DNA of 64,000 nt, from the NCBI RefSeq assembly GCF_016900875.1, contig NZ_JAFEUM010000002.1, positions 665,828 through 729,827 of the forward strand, read 5' to 3'. Position numbers and translations under genes: made by a program. Below the pieces are notes generated by a model that ran no database searches, had not been told where the DNA came from, and worked only from the letters and a program-made list of their open reading frames with translations. Shown here one piece after another: positions 46,273-56,378 of this stretch; the stretch's first letter is position 1, and every line of letters starts with the position of its first letter. This stretch comes from Vibrio ulleungensis (GTDB lineage: Bacteria > Pseudomonadota > Gammaproteobacteria > Enterobacterales > Vibrionaceae).

Positions 46273-46345
46273 TCGAGGGTCTAACCCTCTGGTCCCCTTA
46301 TACCCAAGGGACGAGATGCGCTACCAAGCTGCGCTATTCACCGAA
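46273..46345 (-). pseudogene. Scrambled tRNA-Pro 5' half
   Basis: The minus strand repeats the first ~32 bases of the tRNA-Pro exactly (CGGTGAATAGCGCAGCTTGG and on to GCGCATCT), then departs: the anticodon arm is replaced by TCGTCCCTTGGGTATAAGG before GGACCAGAGGGT, and the T-arm and acceptor 3' strand are missing. It cannot fold as a tRNA. It lies 27 bases upstream of the intact gene and would be on the same transcript. Confidence 0.8.
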
Positions 46346-46382
46346 TCAGTCTCTCAATGGCCGTTGCCCTTCGAGAGCCGCA

Positions 46383-46410
46383 ATAATACGGATTCGAGTG
46401 AACGATGCAA
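46383..46410 (-). promoter_or_regulatory. Promoter of the tRNA-Pro locus
   Basis: Minus strand TTGCAT (46410-46405), 16 bases, TATTAT (46388-46383), then the GC-rich discriminator TGCGGC typical of stringently controlled stable-RNA promoters; A/T-rich sequence precedes the -35. Transcription would cover the scrambled copy and then the true tRNA. Confidence 0.65.
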
Positions 46411-46601
46411 CCCTTTTTTTCAATTTTTTTACCCTTACTTGCTAAGTGCACCAGAACCCCCAAGGTGATCTCTTTAACATTTTGTTATTACAAACTTTCC
46501 ACACCCACAACAAATGAAAAACAATTGATCCAGATCAGTACAAAAAAGCATCAGCAGATTAATTTAGTGCTTGTCTTCTGACTTTCTACAAGGGTTTGAA
46601 A

Positions 46602-46742
46602 ATGGATTTTTGGATGGATCAGCTGTTTGGAAATAGTGTCGGCCTCTCTTCAATGTTAGTCATCTTTGGCGCGTTCGCGTTGATGATATTCTTTTTCGGC
46701 TTTTTTGTTTACAAAGTTATGAGTGACAAATCTCCTCACTAA
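46602..46742 (+). CDS. Small membrane protein, DUF3149 type
   Basis: Very short gene of 46 residues starting MDFWMDQLFGNSVGLSSM, with one transmembrane helix at about 17-37 (LVIFGAFALMIFFFGFFVY) and a short polar tail SDKSPH. It has AAGGG ten bases before the ATG and its own strong terminator, so it is real despite its size. The pattern of W/F-rich start, G-x-S-V-G-L and FxYKVM matches the DUF3149 family of gammaproteobacteria. No function is known. Confidence 0.78.
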   Translation: MDFWMDQLFGNSVGLSSMLVIFGAFALMIFFFGFFVYKVMSDKSPH

Positions 46743-46768
46743 ATCAATTCGCAATGGGTATGTTGCTG

Positions 46769-46801
46769 CCGGAGAGATTTCCTAATCGCTCCGGTTTTTT
46801 T
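46769..46801 (+). terminator. Rho-independent terminator after the DUF3149 gene
   Basis: CCGGAG / CTCCGG stem with additional internal pairing (AGATT / AATCG region), followed by seven T residues on the plus strand. Confidence 0.85.
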
Positions 46802-46861
46802 ATTGGGATTTCCGCGCAACTCTGAATATAATTGGACAAAATATCCATTGAGATTCCAATC

Positions 46862-47449
46862 ATGTCCAATGATGCATTAGATGGCGAAGATCTGTTTCGT
46901 CAAATGATGGGCGATGTTACCCCTCTCAAACAAGACACCACCAACCACGAAAATAAATCTCGCATTACTGATGCACAATTGGCTCGTCAAGCCGCCGCCG
47001 TAAAAGAGTCGGAGCCACTGAGCGACTATTTGACACTCGATAATGCACCAATCATTAAGCCCGATGATCTCATCGAATATAAGAAAGATGGTGTACAAGA
47101 TGGTGTGTACAAAAAGCTCCGATTAGGTAAGTACCCGATTCAAGCAAGACTCGACTTGCACAAGAAATCGCTTAAGCACGCTCGTGATGAGGTCATAGAA
47201 TTTGTAAAACGCTGCATGCGACTTGATATTCGAACTGTGGTCATTGTTCACGGTAAAGGGCATCACTCAAACCCGCCAGCGCTTATAAAAAGCTATCTTG
47301 CTGCTTGGCTTGAACACATCCCTGAGGTAATGTGTGCGCACTCTGCTCTACCACAGCACGGTGGCACCGGAGCACTCTATTTAATGCTAAGAAAAAGTGA
47401 CGCGAAAAAGCAAGAAACTCGCGAACGCCATCAAAAGCGACTTGGCTAA
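46862..47449 (+). CDS. smrA: Smr-domain endonuclease SmrA
   Basis: Predicted 195-residue protein of the MutS-related Smr family. N-terminal part EDLFRQMMGDVTPLKQDT and middle LGKYPIQARLDLHKKSLKHARDEV (key block ARLDLHKKSL) and the C-terminal VIVHGKGHHSNPPALIKSYLAAWL (key block VHGKGHH) plus ALPQHGGTGALYLMLRKS match E. coli YdaL (SmrA) better than SmrB. The Smr domain is a metal-dependent nuclease fold; its in vivo target for SmrA is not settled. An in-frame TTG would add ten residues; the ATG was used. The gene precedes rluF by 37 bases, so they may be cotranscribed. Confidence 0.85.
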   Translation: MSNDALDGEDLFRQMMGDVTPLKQDTTNHENKSRITDAQLARQAAAVKESEPLSDYLTLDNAPIIKPDDLIEYKKDGVQDGVYKKLRLGKYPIQARLDLHKKSLKHARDEVIEFVKRCMRLDIRTVVIVHGKGHHSNPPALIKSYLAAWLEHIPEVMCAHSALPQHGGTGALYLMLRKSDAKKQETRERHQKRLG

Positions 47450-47486
47450 CCGACCAATAAGCCGTTGAGAAACGTAAAGGATACCT

Positions 47487-48464
47487 ATGACTACTGAAAA
47501 AAGATTAAACAAGTTTATTAGCGAAACAGGATTTTGCTCACGCCGCGAAGCCGACAAGTTGATCGACGCTGGCCGAGTCACAGTGAACGGTATTAAGCCA
47601 GAGATGGGGCTTAAAGTAACCGACAATGACACCGTATTGATCGACAACAAGCCATTAAAAGCTAAGGCTAAACCGATTTATATTGCCCTCAACAAGCCAA
47701 CCGGTATCACCTGCACAACGGAAAGAGACGTACCCGGAAACATTGTTGACTTCATTGGGCATAAGCAGCGCATCTTCCCTATTGGTCGCTTGGATAAACC
47801 GTCAGATGGTTTGATCTTCTTGACCAACGACGGCGACATCGTCAACAAAATCCTACGTGCCGGTAATGACCACGAAAAAGAGTATGTAGTACGGGTAGAC
47901 AGACCTATCACGGATAAGTTTATTCAGTCTATGTCACGCGGTGTGTCTATTTTAGACACGGTGACACTTCCGTGTAAGGTGACTCAAGAGAGCAAATACA
48001 GTTTCCGCATTGTACTTACTCAAGGTTTGAATCGACAAATTCGCCGCATGTGTGAAGCGCTTGGCTATGAAGTATTTAAACTGCGTCGAGTACGTATTAT
48101 GAATATCAGCATTGATGGCATTCCCAACGGAGAGTGGCGTTACTTAACGGACGTGGAAGTTAAGCAAATTTTATCACTTGTTGAAGGCTCTAGCGGTACA
48201 GAAGAAGCATCAAAAAAAGATCAAACGGGTCAACGCATTCGTAGAGCGACTGATGCCAAATTGTTTGATAGCCGTGAAGAAAACCAAAGCTCTAAGGCAA
48301 GACGCAACCAGAAGACCTATAGAGGCCATGGTGCCGATGAGTTTAGGCACGCACCTAAATCGAATCCAAATAAAAGACGCCATGGTGCCAAGCCACACTC
48401 AGACAACGGCTCTTCCACACCCAGTCGACCACGTAAAAGCGGAACACTTGGACTTAAGCGTTAA
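47487..48464 (+). CDS. rluF: 23S rRNA pseudouridine(2604) synthase RluF
   Basis: Modifies U2604 of 23S rRNA (E. coli numbering). The 325 residues have an N-terminal S4 RNA-binding domain ([21 protein letters not shown], key block SRREADKL), the catalytic Asp103 in [11 protein letters not shown], the block [19 protein letters not shown] shared with E. coli RluF, and [17 protein letters not shown]. The last ~80 residues are Lys/Arg/Ser-rich and disordered (SNPNKRRHG), as in E. coli. Its end overlaps the convergent ybaK gene by four bases. Confidence 0.92.
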   Translation: MTTEKRLNKFISETGFCSRREADKLIDAGRVTVNGIKPEMGLKVTDNDTVLIDNKPLKAKAKPIYIALNKPTGITCTTERDVPGNIVDFIGHKQRIFPIGRLDKPSDGLIFLTNDGDIVNKILRAGNDHEKEYVVRVDRPITDKFIQSMSRGVSILDTVTLPCKVTQESKYSFRIVLTQGLNRQIRRMCEALGYEVFKLRRVRIMNISIDGIPNGEWRYLTDVEVKQILSLVEGSSGTEEASKKDQTGQRIRRATDAKLFDSREENQSSKARRNQKTYRGHGADEFRHAPKSNPNKRRHGAKPHSDNGSSTPSRPRKSGTLGLKR

Positions 48465-48940
48465 TCCCCCTGTTTAAGAGGCATAAACCGGGCACGTGTC
48501 ACCGCTGCCAAATCTTGCGGTGACAGTTGTATATCGAGCCCACGCTTACCACCGCTCACCAAAATCTGTTTCAATTTCAATGCGCTGTCATCTATAAAGG
48601 TTGGCAGCGCTTTTTTCTGTGCGATGGGGCTTATGCCACCCACTAAATACCCTGTCACCGCCTGGGCAATGGTAGGCTCAGCCATCTCGGCTTTTTTAAC
48701 GCCTGCCGCCTTGGCCGCTAGTTTCAAATTCAATGACGAATCCACTGGGACAATCGCAACGGCCAGTTGTTTGGCCGCGCCATTCAGTGAGAAAAGCAAC
48801 GTTTTAAATACGCACTTAGGATCAAGGTTTAGCGCTTTGGCCGCTTCCATACCAAAGTTACGACTGTTTGGATCGTGCTCAAAGCTGTGCAGGGAATGGG
48901 TGATTTTTTTCTTTTTAAGAAGATTAACAGCAGGAGTCAT
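48461..48940 (-). CDS. ybaK: Cys-tRNA(Pro)/Cys-tRNA(Cys) deacylase YbaK
   Basis: Trans-editing protein that removes cysteine mischarged on tRNA-Pro. The 159 residues match YbaK over the whole length: [56 protein letters not shown], and the conserved [17 protein letters not shown] and [13 protein letters not shown]; the catalytic Lys is expected near residue 46 in VFKTL. Convergent with rluF, overlapping by four bases. It is convenient that a tRNA-Pro locus lies 2 kb away, but no link is implied. Confidence 0.95.
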   Translation of the reverse strand: MTPAVNLLKKKKITHSLHSFEHDPNSRNFGMEAAKALNLDPKCVFKTLLFSLNGAAKQLAVAIVPVDSSLNLKLAAKAAGVKKAEMAEPTIAQAVTGYLVGGISPIAQKKALPTFIDDSALKLKQILVSGGKRGLDIQLSPQDLAAVTRARFMPLKQGD

Positions 48941-48970
48941 GGCAGCAGTGTAATTGGGTTTAATGTTTAC

Positions 48971-49003
48971 AATAATAAAGAGGCTAGAACAAGTCTAGCC
49001 TCT
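48971..49003 (-). terminator. Rho-independent terminator after the 5'-nucleotidase gene
   Basis: Stem AGAGGCTAGA / TCTAGCCTCT with a five-base loop, then TTATTATTG on the minus strand, 30 bases past the stop at 49033. Confidence 0.88.
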
Positions 49004-49032
49004 AAGTTATAACGCTGTTTTACTAAGCTTGA

Positions 49033-50688
49033 TTACTTGTACGTAATCTCGCCCATTGGCTCAAATTTAGAAACGTCGATTGGGCTGTTTGTTTCAATAA
49101 ACTCTTTCAGCACTTCCGCGTCCACAAAGCCAGTATTTACGTAGCCAGGGTGACCCGTCACTTTCGGGTATCCGTCACCACCAGATGCGTTAAAGCTCGG
49201 TACAGTGAAGCGGTAAGTCTTAGCCATATCGACCGGCATACCGCCAATCAATACGTCACTGATTTGACCGTTAGACACAGTCAACGATACGCCTGCAAAC
49301 TGGGCAAATGCACCAGAGTCTTTTTCTTTGGTTGCTACCGCAGTTAGGTACTCAAGCACTTCTTTACCGCTCATGTCGGTATAAGTAAGGGCGTTAGCAA
49401 ACGGCTGAACTGTTAGCACGTCTTTATACGTCACATCGCCGGTTGCGATAGAAGCACGTACACCACCAGAGTTCATGACAGCAAAATCAGCTTTAGCGCG
49501 TTCCATGTGCGCAGTTGCGATCAAACGGCCTAAGTTGGTTTGTGAAGAACGAACAATCGCGCGCTCACCCACTAAGGTATCGTTGATAGTACCAATGGTA
49601 ACGTTTAGCTCAGCTTGACCTTTGTCTTGATAAGGCTGCAAGAACGCTTGCATCTCAGCATCGGCTGCAATTTCGTCTTGGATGAATACACGTTGAGACT
49701 CACCATCAACCTTGATTTTCTTCTTAAGGTTTACTGGGATCAGATCGTAGCTCACAAGGCTTAATTCACCGTTGCGGAACTCGTAATCAGCGCGGCCAAC
49801 GTATTTGCCCCACTCATGCGCTTGAACAATCCAAGTGCCATTTTGTTGGTCTGGTTTACATTCGTCACCAGGGCTAAAGTCTGCAACACGGTTCTCACCT
49901 TCCATACAAACTGGCTCTTGAGAGTGACCACCAACGATAAGGTCTAGCTGGCCTGGCTCAAGTGAGCGTGCAAGGGTAACGTCACCCGGAGCATTGCCAC
50001 CGTGTTTGCCATCGGCAAAGTGACCCATGTGCGTCACAGCAAAAACTAAGTCTGCTTGTTCGTTGGCTTCGATTTCAGCCAAAACAACTTTAGCTTCATC
50101 TTCTGGTGCACGGAACTCTAAGCCACCAATATATTCTGGATTACCAATTTTCCAAGTATCTGCTGTAGTGAAACCGACAACCGCAATCTTGATGCCTTGT
50201 TTTTCGAATACTTGATACGCTTGGTACTTACGCTCACCCGTCTCTTTATCGTAAATGTTTGCAGAAAGCATAGGGAAGTCTGCCCAGCCCATTTGCATAT
50301 CAAGCACGTGCAGTGGGTTGTCGAACTCATGGTTACCGATAGCCATAGCATCGTAACCAATCATGGTCATGCCTTTAAAGTCTGGTTCTGCATCAAGTAG
50401 ATCTGACTCTGGCACACCTGTATTGATATCACCACCAGATAGAAGTAACACTTCACCTCCTGATGCAGCGACTTCAGCACGAATTGAGTCGATCAAGGTC
50501 TTACGAGCTGCCATGCCGTACTCACCGTATTTGTTATGCCAGAAACGACCATGGTGGTCATTGGTGTGCAAAACAGTTAATTGGTAGGTTTTGTCTTCTT
50601 CCCAGGCTGGTCCTTGAGATGCACACCCTGCAAGGGTGGCAAGTAGCATAGAGGCTACTGCTGTTTTTAAAAACTTATGTTCCTTCAT
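49033..50688 (-). CDS. ushA: Exported 5'-nucleotidase / UDP-sugar hydrolase (UshA/NutA), lipoprotein
   Basis: Hydrolyses extracellular nucleotides to nucleosides for uptake. The 551 residues start with a lipoprotein signal: MKEHKFLKTAVASMLLATLAGC, lipobox LAGC with Cys22, as in the NutA nucleotidase of Vibrio parahaemolyticus (E. coli UshA is soluble). The metallophosphatase domain contains HTNDHHGRFW, LSGGDINTG and AIGNHEFDNP; the C-terminal substrate domain has NSGGVRASI and VPSFNASGGDGYP. Lies upstream of kdsA as in V. cholerae, and has its own terminator. Confidence 0.93.
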   Translation of the reverse strand: MKEHKFLKTAVASMLLATLAGCASQGPAWEEDKTYQLTVLHTNDHHGRFWHNKYGEYGMAARKTLIDSIRAEVAASGGEVLLLSGGDINTGVPESDLLDAEPDFKGMTMIGYDAMAIGNHEFDNPLHVLDMQMGWADFPMLSANIYDKETGERKYQAYQVFEKQGIKIAVVGFTTADTWKIGNPEYIGGLEFRAPEDEAKVVLAEIEANEQADLVFAVTHMGHFADGKHGGNAPGDVTLARSLEPGQLDLIVGGHSQEPVCMEGENRVADFSPGDECKPDQQNGTWIVQAHEWGKYVGRADYEFRNGELSLVSYDLIPVNLKKKIKVDGESQRVFIQDEIAADAEMQAFLQPYQDKGQAELNVTIGTINDTLVGERAIVRSSQTNLGRLIATAHMERAKADFAVMNSGGVRASIATGDVTYKDVLTVQPFANALTYTDMSGKEVLEYLTAVATKEKDSGAFAQFAGVSLTVSNGQISDVLIGGMPVDMAKTYRFTVPSFNASGGDGYPKVTGHPGYVNTGFVDAEVLKEFIETNSPIDVSKFEPMGEITYK

Positions 50689-50968
50689 TATCTCGCCTAT
50701 TTTTATTGATTCAACATACGAAAACTTTGTTACGACTCACTACGGGGGCGTGTGTCGATAACCATAGTGTAATCGGGTTAATTGATTTAAACCTAACTAT
50801 CTGCCGAGCAAACTTTTTTTTTGTTCACTAACTCACACGCAAACGTTTAGTTCGCGGGTAACACTGTATAACAATACCGGCTTGACTCAACAGATTTATT
50901 ACGTCGTTGATGTACACAGCCCATTAAACAGAATATCATACTGAATAAACCAACATGCCTATTTGTTT

Positions 50969-52057
50969 ATGAGCCATTTTTCAGAGTTACGATTTCGCCA
51001 CTTCGTATTTCACAATATTTATAAGCCTTACGTCCACTACACGCAGTTTGCACTTGTCGTTTACGCAGCGTTTGCCCTATTTGACTATCAAACCCTGGGT
51101 CATGACTCGCTTAACATTGTCATCATACGCTTTCTGTTTGTCATCGTTGCGGCCACGTCACTGTATGTTTCTGTTAAGACGGAATCGAAGCATTTAGAAG
51201 CAACTGAGATGGTGTTTTTTATTTTTGCGGGTTGGCTCGTTAACTGGGTTGGTTACATCGCTGTTGAACTGGGGAACAACAACTATCAAAGTGGCGTCAT
51301 GCTCATTATGCTCTACCTCGGTACACTTTCTCGTATGCGATTTAGCCTAACCTTGACCAGTATGGTTACGATCTTAATCCCCTACCTTATTTTCCTTTAC
51401 CCACGACTTTTAGACATGGATTACAATAAAGAATCCGACCACATATCGATTGTGATCACCACAATGATCATATGCGCACTGGCCTCATTTCGTAGAGAAA
51501 AAGAAGTTCATAGCCGTTACCAACAAGAGCGACAAGTCCGCCGACAGTCGCTGGCGCTAACACGCTCGTCTCGGAAACTAAAAGAGCTAAGTGAAACCGA
51601 CGCGTTAACGGGATTACATAATCGTCACTACCTAAGATATACCGTATTACCCGAGGCCAGAAAATTCGACCAACTGGGGATCATCATTGCAGATATTGAC
51701 CACTTTAAATCGATCAACGATACGTTCGGTCACGAAATAGGTGATGACGTCATCCAACGCCTCGGTTCGCTCATACGTCAAGCCCTCCCCGAAGGCGCCA
51801 CAGCCATCCGCTATGGCGGCGAAGAGTTTTTAATTGTTCTACCCAATACAGACAAAGCAAGCGTTGAGCTCTTCAGTCATTACCTTAAGCAGCAATGTGA
51901 AAAACAGCGATTTGAACATGGCTCCGCGGTAACCTTATCCATCGGATTTTGGCATGGTAAACAGTTTGATAGCCAATTGAAATACGCCATAGGAAAAGCA
52001 GATATGGCGCTCTATAACGCTAAAGAGTCGGGTCGAAACAGGGTCATGTCAGCGTAA
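50969..52057 (+). CDS. Membrane diguanylate cyclase
   Basis: Predicted cyclic di-GMP synthase of 362 residues. The N-terminal 180 residues form about six transmembrane helices (a MASE-like sensor of unknown ligand), followed by a short coiled linker (RQVRRQSLALTRSSRKLKEL, key block LTRSSRKLKEL) and GGDEF. The active-site variant is GGEEF at residue 283 in AIRYGGEEFLIVLP, a functional variant; no RxxD inhibitory site precedes it. The start is an ATG without a clear ribosome site; an in-frame TTG two codons earlier is possible. The gene stands alone, divergent from ushA and convergent with kdsA. Confidence 0.88.
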   Translation: MSHFSELRFRHFVFHNIYKPYVHYTQFALVVYAAFALFDYQTLGHDSLNIVIIRFLFVIVAATSLYVSVKTESKHLEATEMVFFIFAGWLVNWVGYIAVELGNNNYQSGVMLIMLYLGTLSRMRFSLTLTSMVTILIPYLIFLYPRLLDMDYNKESDHISIVITTMIICALASFRREKEVHSRYQQERQVRRQSLALTRSSRKLKELSETDALTGLHNRHYLRYTVLPEARKFDQLGIIIADIDHFKSINDTFGHEIGDDVIQRLGSLIRQALPEGATAIRYGGEEFLIVLPNTDKASVELFSHYLKQQCEKQRFEHGSAVTLSIGFWHGKQFDSQLKYAIGKADMALYNAKESGRNRVMSA

Positions 52058-52095
52058 CAGCGGTTTGCGGCGCGCCATTACAGTAAATACGCCCC

Positions 52096-52127
52096 AAAAA
52101 AAACGAGGCTCAATCGATGAGCCTCGC
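52096..52127 (-). terminator. Rho-independent terminator after kdsA
   Basis: Stem AAGCGAGGCTCA / TGAGCCTCGTTT with an AT-rich loop and eight T residues on the minus strand. The opposite strand has AAAAG... and could weakly terminate the convergent cyclase gene. Confidence 0.92.
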
Positions 52128-52154
52128 TTAAAAGTTTCAGTCGTGTCGGAACGA

Positions 52155-53051
<897 letters not shown>

Positions 53052-53082
53052 TTAATCAATAAGGAACTAGTGTAGCCGAAAA

Positions 53083-53892
53083 TTAATGCAATACTGTTGG
53101 GCTTTCATCAAAAACTTTAACTTGAAGCTTTAGCACTTTTGCCGCTGGGTCATCAGGGCACTGTTCGATGAAAAAACGGTAATCTTCTGCCGCTACCGAG
53201 TGACACTCTAGTTGCTGATAGATAAAACCGCGATCACGGATTTCGTATGGATCTTCGGGCACAAGCGTTAACGCAATATCAGAGCAGCGAAGCGCTAGTG
53301 TGAAGCTTTCTTCGCGCAGTAATGCGCTTTTCATTACGGCAAGCCAACGTCCTACTACTGTTGGGTTGTCTGACGCTTGAATGTCTTTTTCAGTCACTTT
53401 AGCAAGAGGGCCATCATGCCCAATCATCCATGCCTTTAGAGTGCTGCGCGTGACATACTCGCCGTCAAACGGGTTGATAAATTGCGTCTCTTGATCAGGC
53501 CAGTCAACGCGTAAAATAAACTGCGTTGGGAAGGTAACACCAGAGACTGGAAGGCCCAATTTATTACTCAGAAACAGTAATACTGCTCCCAGTGAAACTG
53601 GAATACCTTGTCGGCGTTCTAATACCTTATCGACAAAGACGTTGTCAGACGAAAAGTAAGACTCTTGATCGCCTTTAAAACCCCATTCGTTATAGAAAAG
53701 GCGTAGCAGCGATTCAAATCGAAGCTTTTCGTTCGGTTCGTGAGCCAATTTCATTTCGGCTTCAATGAATAATTCGCCAAGCTGTCGCATGACATCTATT
53801 TTGTCTACAGAAGGCTTGACCGCACAGTTTAGTGCTAGTGCGCCTTCGATCAGTTCCATCTGGTCTAAATCATCGTCAAATAGATCGAACAC
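53083..53892 (-). CDS. sirB1: SirB1 family protein (transglutaminase-like/TPR)
   Basis: Predicted cytoplasmic protein of 269 residues, often annotated SirB1 or UPF0162. It contains the conserved block RRQGIPVSLGAVLLFLSNKLGLPVSGV (key block RRQGIPVSLG) and FPTQFILRVD, part of a transglutaminase-like fold, and a C-terminal repeat-like helical region (LVPEDPYEIRDRGFIYQQL). No enzymatic activity is proved. The start is GTG at 53892 with GAGGT six bases upstream. It sits between sirB2 and kdsA. Confidence 0.9.
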   Translation of the reverse strand: MFDLFDDDLDQMELIEGALALNCAVKPSVDKIDVMRQLGELFIEAEMKLAHEPNEKLRFESLLRLFYNEWGFKGDQESYFSSDNVFVDKVLERRQGIPVSLGAVLLFLSNKLGLPVSGVTFPTQFILRVDWPDQETQFINPFDGEYVTRSTLKAWMIGHDGPLAKVTEKDIQASDNPTVVGRWLAVMKSALLREESFTLALRCSDIALTLVPEDPYEIRDRGFIYQQLECHSVAAEDYRFFIEQCPDDPAAKVLKLQVKVFDESPTVLH

Positions 53893-53935
53893 AGTTACCT
53901 CTTACTTCAACTGCTGGTGCTGAATAACAGCGAAA

Positions 53936-54316
53936 TTAAAACCACATTGGTGTTTTGGAAATAGTGACGTTGGCCGCCATTATTAACCACCCTAAGGCAC
54001 CAAAAAACGCGAACGCTCGCAGCCCTTCATTGGCTGCAATTTTCATGGTAAATACACCTAACGCAATGTAGGCCAATACACAGGTGAGCTTCTCGGTTAA
54101 CCAGGCTCCGCCTTCGGTAAACGGCATGTAGCCGGTCACCGCTAACATCATAAGCCCTGATACAATAAGAGCACCATTGACCGCATGAGGAACAATTTTA
54201 AAAAAACGATGCTCCAGCAATGGCGACTTTCTCACTTTAAGAACATACTGGATCACAAAGAGTGTGACGCTAAGAAGTATAAAAAATAAGTGAGCGTGTT
54301 TTGCAGCAAAATACAT
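53936..54316 (-). CDS. sirB2: SirB2-like inner-membrane protein
   Basis: Integral membrane protein of 126 residues with four predicted helices (about 8-26, 40-60, 67-90, 100-122), starting MYFAAKHAHLFF. Two ATGs and a longer frame exist; AAGGA seven to eight bases before the ATG at 54316 decides, while the ATG six bases earlier would overlap the ribosome site. Between prmC and sirB1 as in other Vibrio; the function of SirB2 is unknown. Confidence 0.85.
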   Translation of the reverse strand: MYFAAKHAHLFFILLSVTLFVIQYVLKVRKSPLLEHRFFKIVPHAVNGALIVSGLMMLAVTGYMPFTEGGAWLTEKLTCVLAYIALGVFTMKIAANEGLRAFAFFGALGWLIMAANVTISKTPMWF

Positions 54317-54339
54317 ATTCATCCTTATTGAATCGGTCG

Positions 54340-55218
54340 TTAATCCGTTGAGTGTACGGTTGTCCACTGTCCAAGCGTGACACGGTCTCGACCACCATAG
54401 TCAAGCTCTGTACGCACTTGGGTGTACCCCAAGTCGTTCAAAATTTCTCGAACTTTCTCACCTTGATCATAGCCATGCTCCATAAGCAGCCAACCCTGTT
54501 CAGTGAGATACCCCCGCGCTTGAGTGGCAATATGTTGCAGGTCTGATAACCCCTCATTCGTTGCCACCAACGCCGTTACCGGTTCGAAACGTACGTCACC
54601 TTCAGACAAATGTGGGTCCGCGGGGTCAATATACGGTGGATTAGATACAATGGTCGAAAATTGAGTGTCATTGTCTACGGCCGAAAACCAATCGCTCAGT
54701 TTGAACTCAGCATTTTTTATGCCAAGTCTGCGAGCATTTTGCTTTGCGATCAGTACTGCGGGTTGTTGAAAATCTACCCCTGTCACTGACGACTGTGGAC
54801 ACTCTGATGCGAGGGCCAATGCAATAGCGCCAGTCCCTGTCCCAAGATCTAAAATTGCCTGGCCATCGGTGGTTTTATCCAACGCCAATTCAACTAAGCG
54901 CTCTGTGTCGGGCCTTGGAATCAATGTGCTGGGCGAAACGTCCAACTCTAGAGACCAAAACTCACGAGTACCGACAATATACGCGATAGGCTCACCGTGG
55001 GTTCGGCGATTCACTAACGACTTATATTGAGAAACTTGCTGATTAGTGAGTGACTTCTCTGGCCAAGTGAACAAGTAACTGTGAGGCTTTTGAAGCACAA
55101 AACAGAGTAAAACCTGCGCATCGAGCTTTGCTGATTCGGAATGCTCCAGCAAAGCCTGTGTGGCACTTTCTAAAGCCAACTCAACCGTTGAGTTGGCCGA
55201 TAACGCAAAATGTTGCAT
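54340..55218 (-). CDS. prmC: Peptide chain release factor N(5)-glutamine methyltransferase PrmC
   Basis: Methylates the Gln of the GGQ motif of release factors RF1 and RF2. The 292 residues have an N-terminal helical domain for release-factor binding and a Rossmann methyltransferase with motif I DLGTGTG (124-130) and the NPPY motif at 193-196 in IVSNPPYIDP. Lies ten bases after prfA, which encodes its substrate, and 23 bases before the sirB2 start. Confidence 0.96.
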   Translation of the reverse strand: MQHFALSANSTVELALESATQALLEHSESAKLDAQVLLCFVLQKPHSYLFTWPEKSLTNQQVSQYKSLVNRRTHGEPIAYIVGTREFWSLELDVSPSTLIPRPDTERLVELALDKTTDGQAILDLGTGTGAIALALASECPQSSVTGVDFQQPAVLIAKQNARRLGIKNAEFKLSDWFSAVDNDTQFSTIVSNPPYIDPADPHLSEGDVRFEPVTALVATNEGLSDLQHIATQARGYLTEQGWLLMEHGYDQGEKVREILNDLGYTQVRTELDYGGRDRVTLGQWTTVHSTD

Positions 55219-55227
55219 CGCTAACGA

Positions 55228-56316
55228 TTAATGCTGGTCAGACAAAGCGGCAAGCTGATCCGCTTGGTGCTCTGTCACTACAGGATCAATCAACGCAGAC
55301 AAATCACCTTCCATCACTTCAGATAGACGGTACAGTGTTAAGTTAATGCGATGATCCGATACACGCCCCTGTGGGTAGTTGTATGTACGAATTCGGTCAC
55401 TGCGATCGCCACTGCCCAATAGATTACGACGAGTATCCGACACTTCAGCGGCACGCTTTTCCACTTCAGCTTGAGTGATTCTCGCAGCCAGTACCGACAT
55501 CGCTTTGGCTTTGTTTTTGTGCTGAGAGCGCTCATCTTGACACTCAACAACCGTACCGGTTGGTAAGTGAGTAATACGAATGGCAGAGTCTGTGGTGTTA
55601 ACGTGCTGACCACCCGCACCCGAGGCGCGGAAAGTATCGATTTTCAGATCAGACGCTTTAATTTCAGGGAGTTCGGCTTCAGGTACTTCTGCCATCACCG
55701 CAACCGTACATGCCGAGGTGTGGACGCGACCTTGAGATTCTGTTTCGGGTACACGCTGCACTCGGTGGCCACCTGATTCAAACTTAAGCGTACCAAACAC
55801 GCCATCGCCACTCACTTTAGCGATCATTTCTTTATAGCCGCCCTGCTCAGACTCATTGCTGCTCATAACTTCTACACGCCAGCCGTTCTTTTCCGCAAAC
55901 TTGGAATACATACGGAACAAATCACCGGCAAATATGCCCGCTTCATCACCACCAGCACCCGCGCGGATCTCGAGGAAACAGTTACGCTCGTCGTTAGGAT
56001 CTTTTGGCAGTAATAGTATCTGCAGTTCGGCTGCTAGCGTTTCAATGGCCGCTTTCGCTTCTGCGATCTCTTCTTGCGCCATCTCGCGCATTTCCGGATC
56101 ATCTTCATTGGCCATATCGTTGGCCGCATCTAGATCGTCTTGGGCTTGCTGATACTTTTGGAAACAAGCAGTGACTTCTTCAAGTTGCGAGTACTCTTTA
56201 GAGAGAGCACGAAACTTATTCTGGTCGCCGATCACATCTGGGTCGCCCAGTAGGTGCTGAACTTCTTCATAGCGTTCAACAAGCGATTCCAGTTTTGCGA
56301 GTATAGAGTCTTTCAT
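55228..56316 (-). CDS. prfA: Peptide chain release factor 1
   Basis: RF1 recognises UAA and UAG stop codons and hydrolyses peptidyl-tRNA. The 362 residues start [19 protein letters not shown] (a longer frame of nine residues was rejected). The codon-recognition tripeptide is PxT-type (VPET, in [13 protein letters not shown]) and the catalytic GGQ is in [15 protein letters not shown] near residue 235. Between hemA and prmC, the conserved order. Confidence 0.97.
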   Translation of the reverse strand: MKDSILAKLESLVERYEEVQHLLGDPDVIGDQNKFRALSKEYSQLEEVTACFQKYQQAQDDLDAANDMANEDDPEMREMAQEEIAEAKAAIETLAAELQILLLPKDPNDERNCFLEIRAGAGGDEAGIFAGDLFRMYSKFAEKNGWRVEVMSSNESEQGGYKEMIAKVSGDGVFGTLKFESGGHRVQRVPETESQGRVHTSACTVAVMAEVPEAELPEIKASDLKIDTFRASGAGGQHVNTTDSAIRITHLPTGTVVECQDERSQHKNKAKAMSVLAARITQAEVEKRAAEVSDTRRNLLGSGDRSDRIRTYNYPQGRVSDHRINLTLYRLSEVMEGDLSALIDPVVTEHQADQLAALSDQH

Positions 56317-56378
56317 AGTGGTCTTTTCTTTGATTATTACCAAGCAACAGGTGGAACACCAATAACAAGCTTGGTTTG

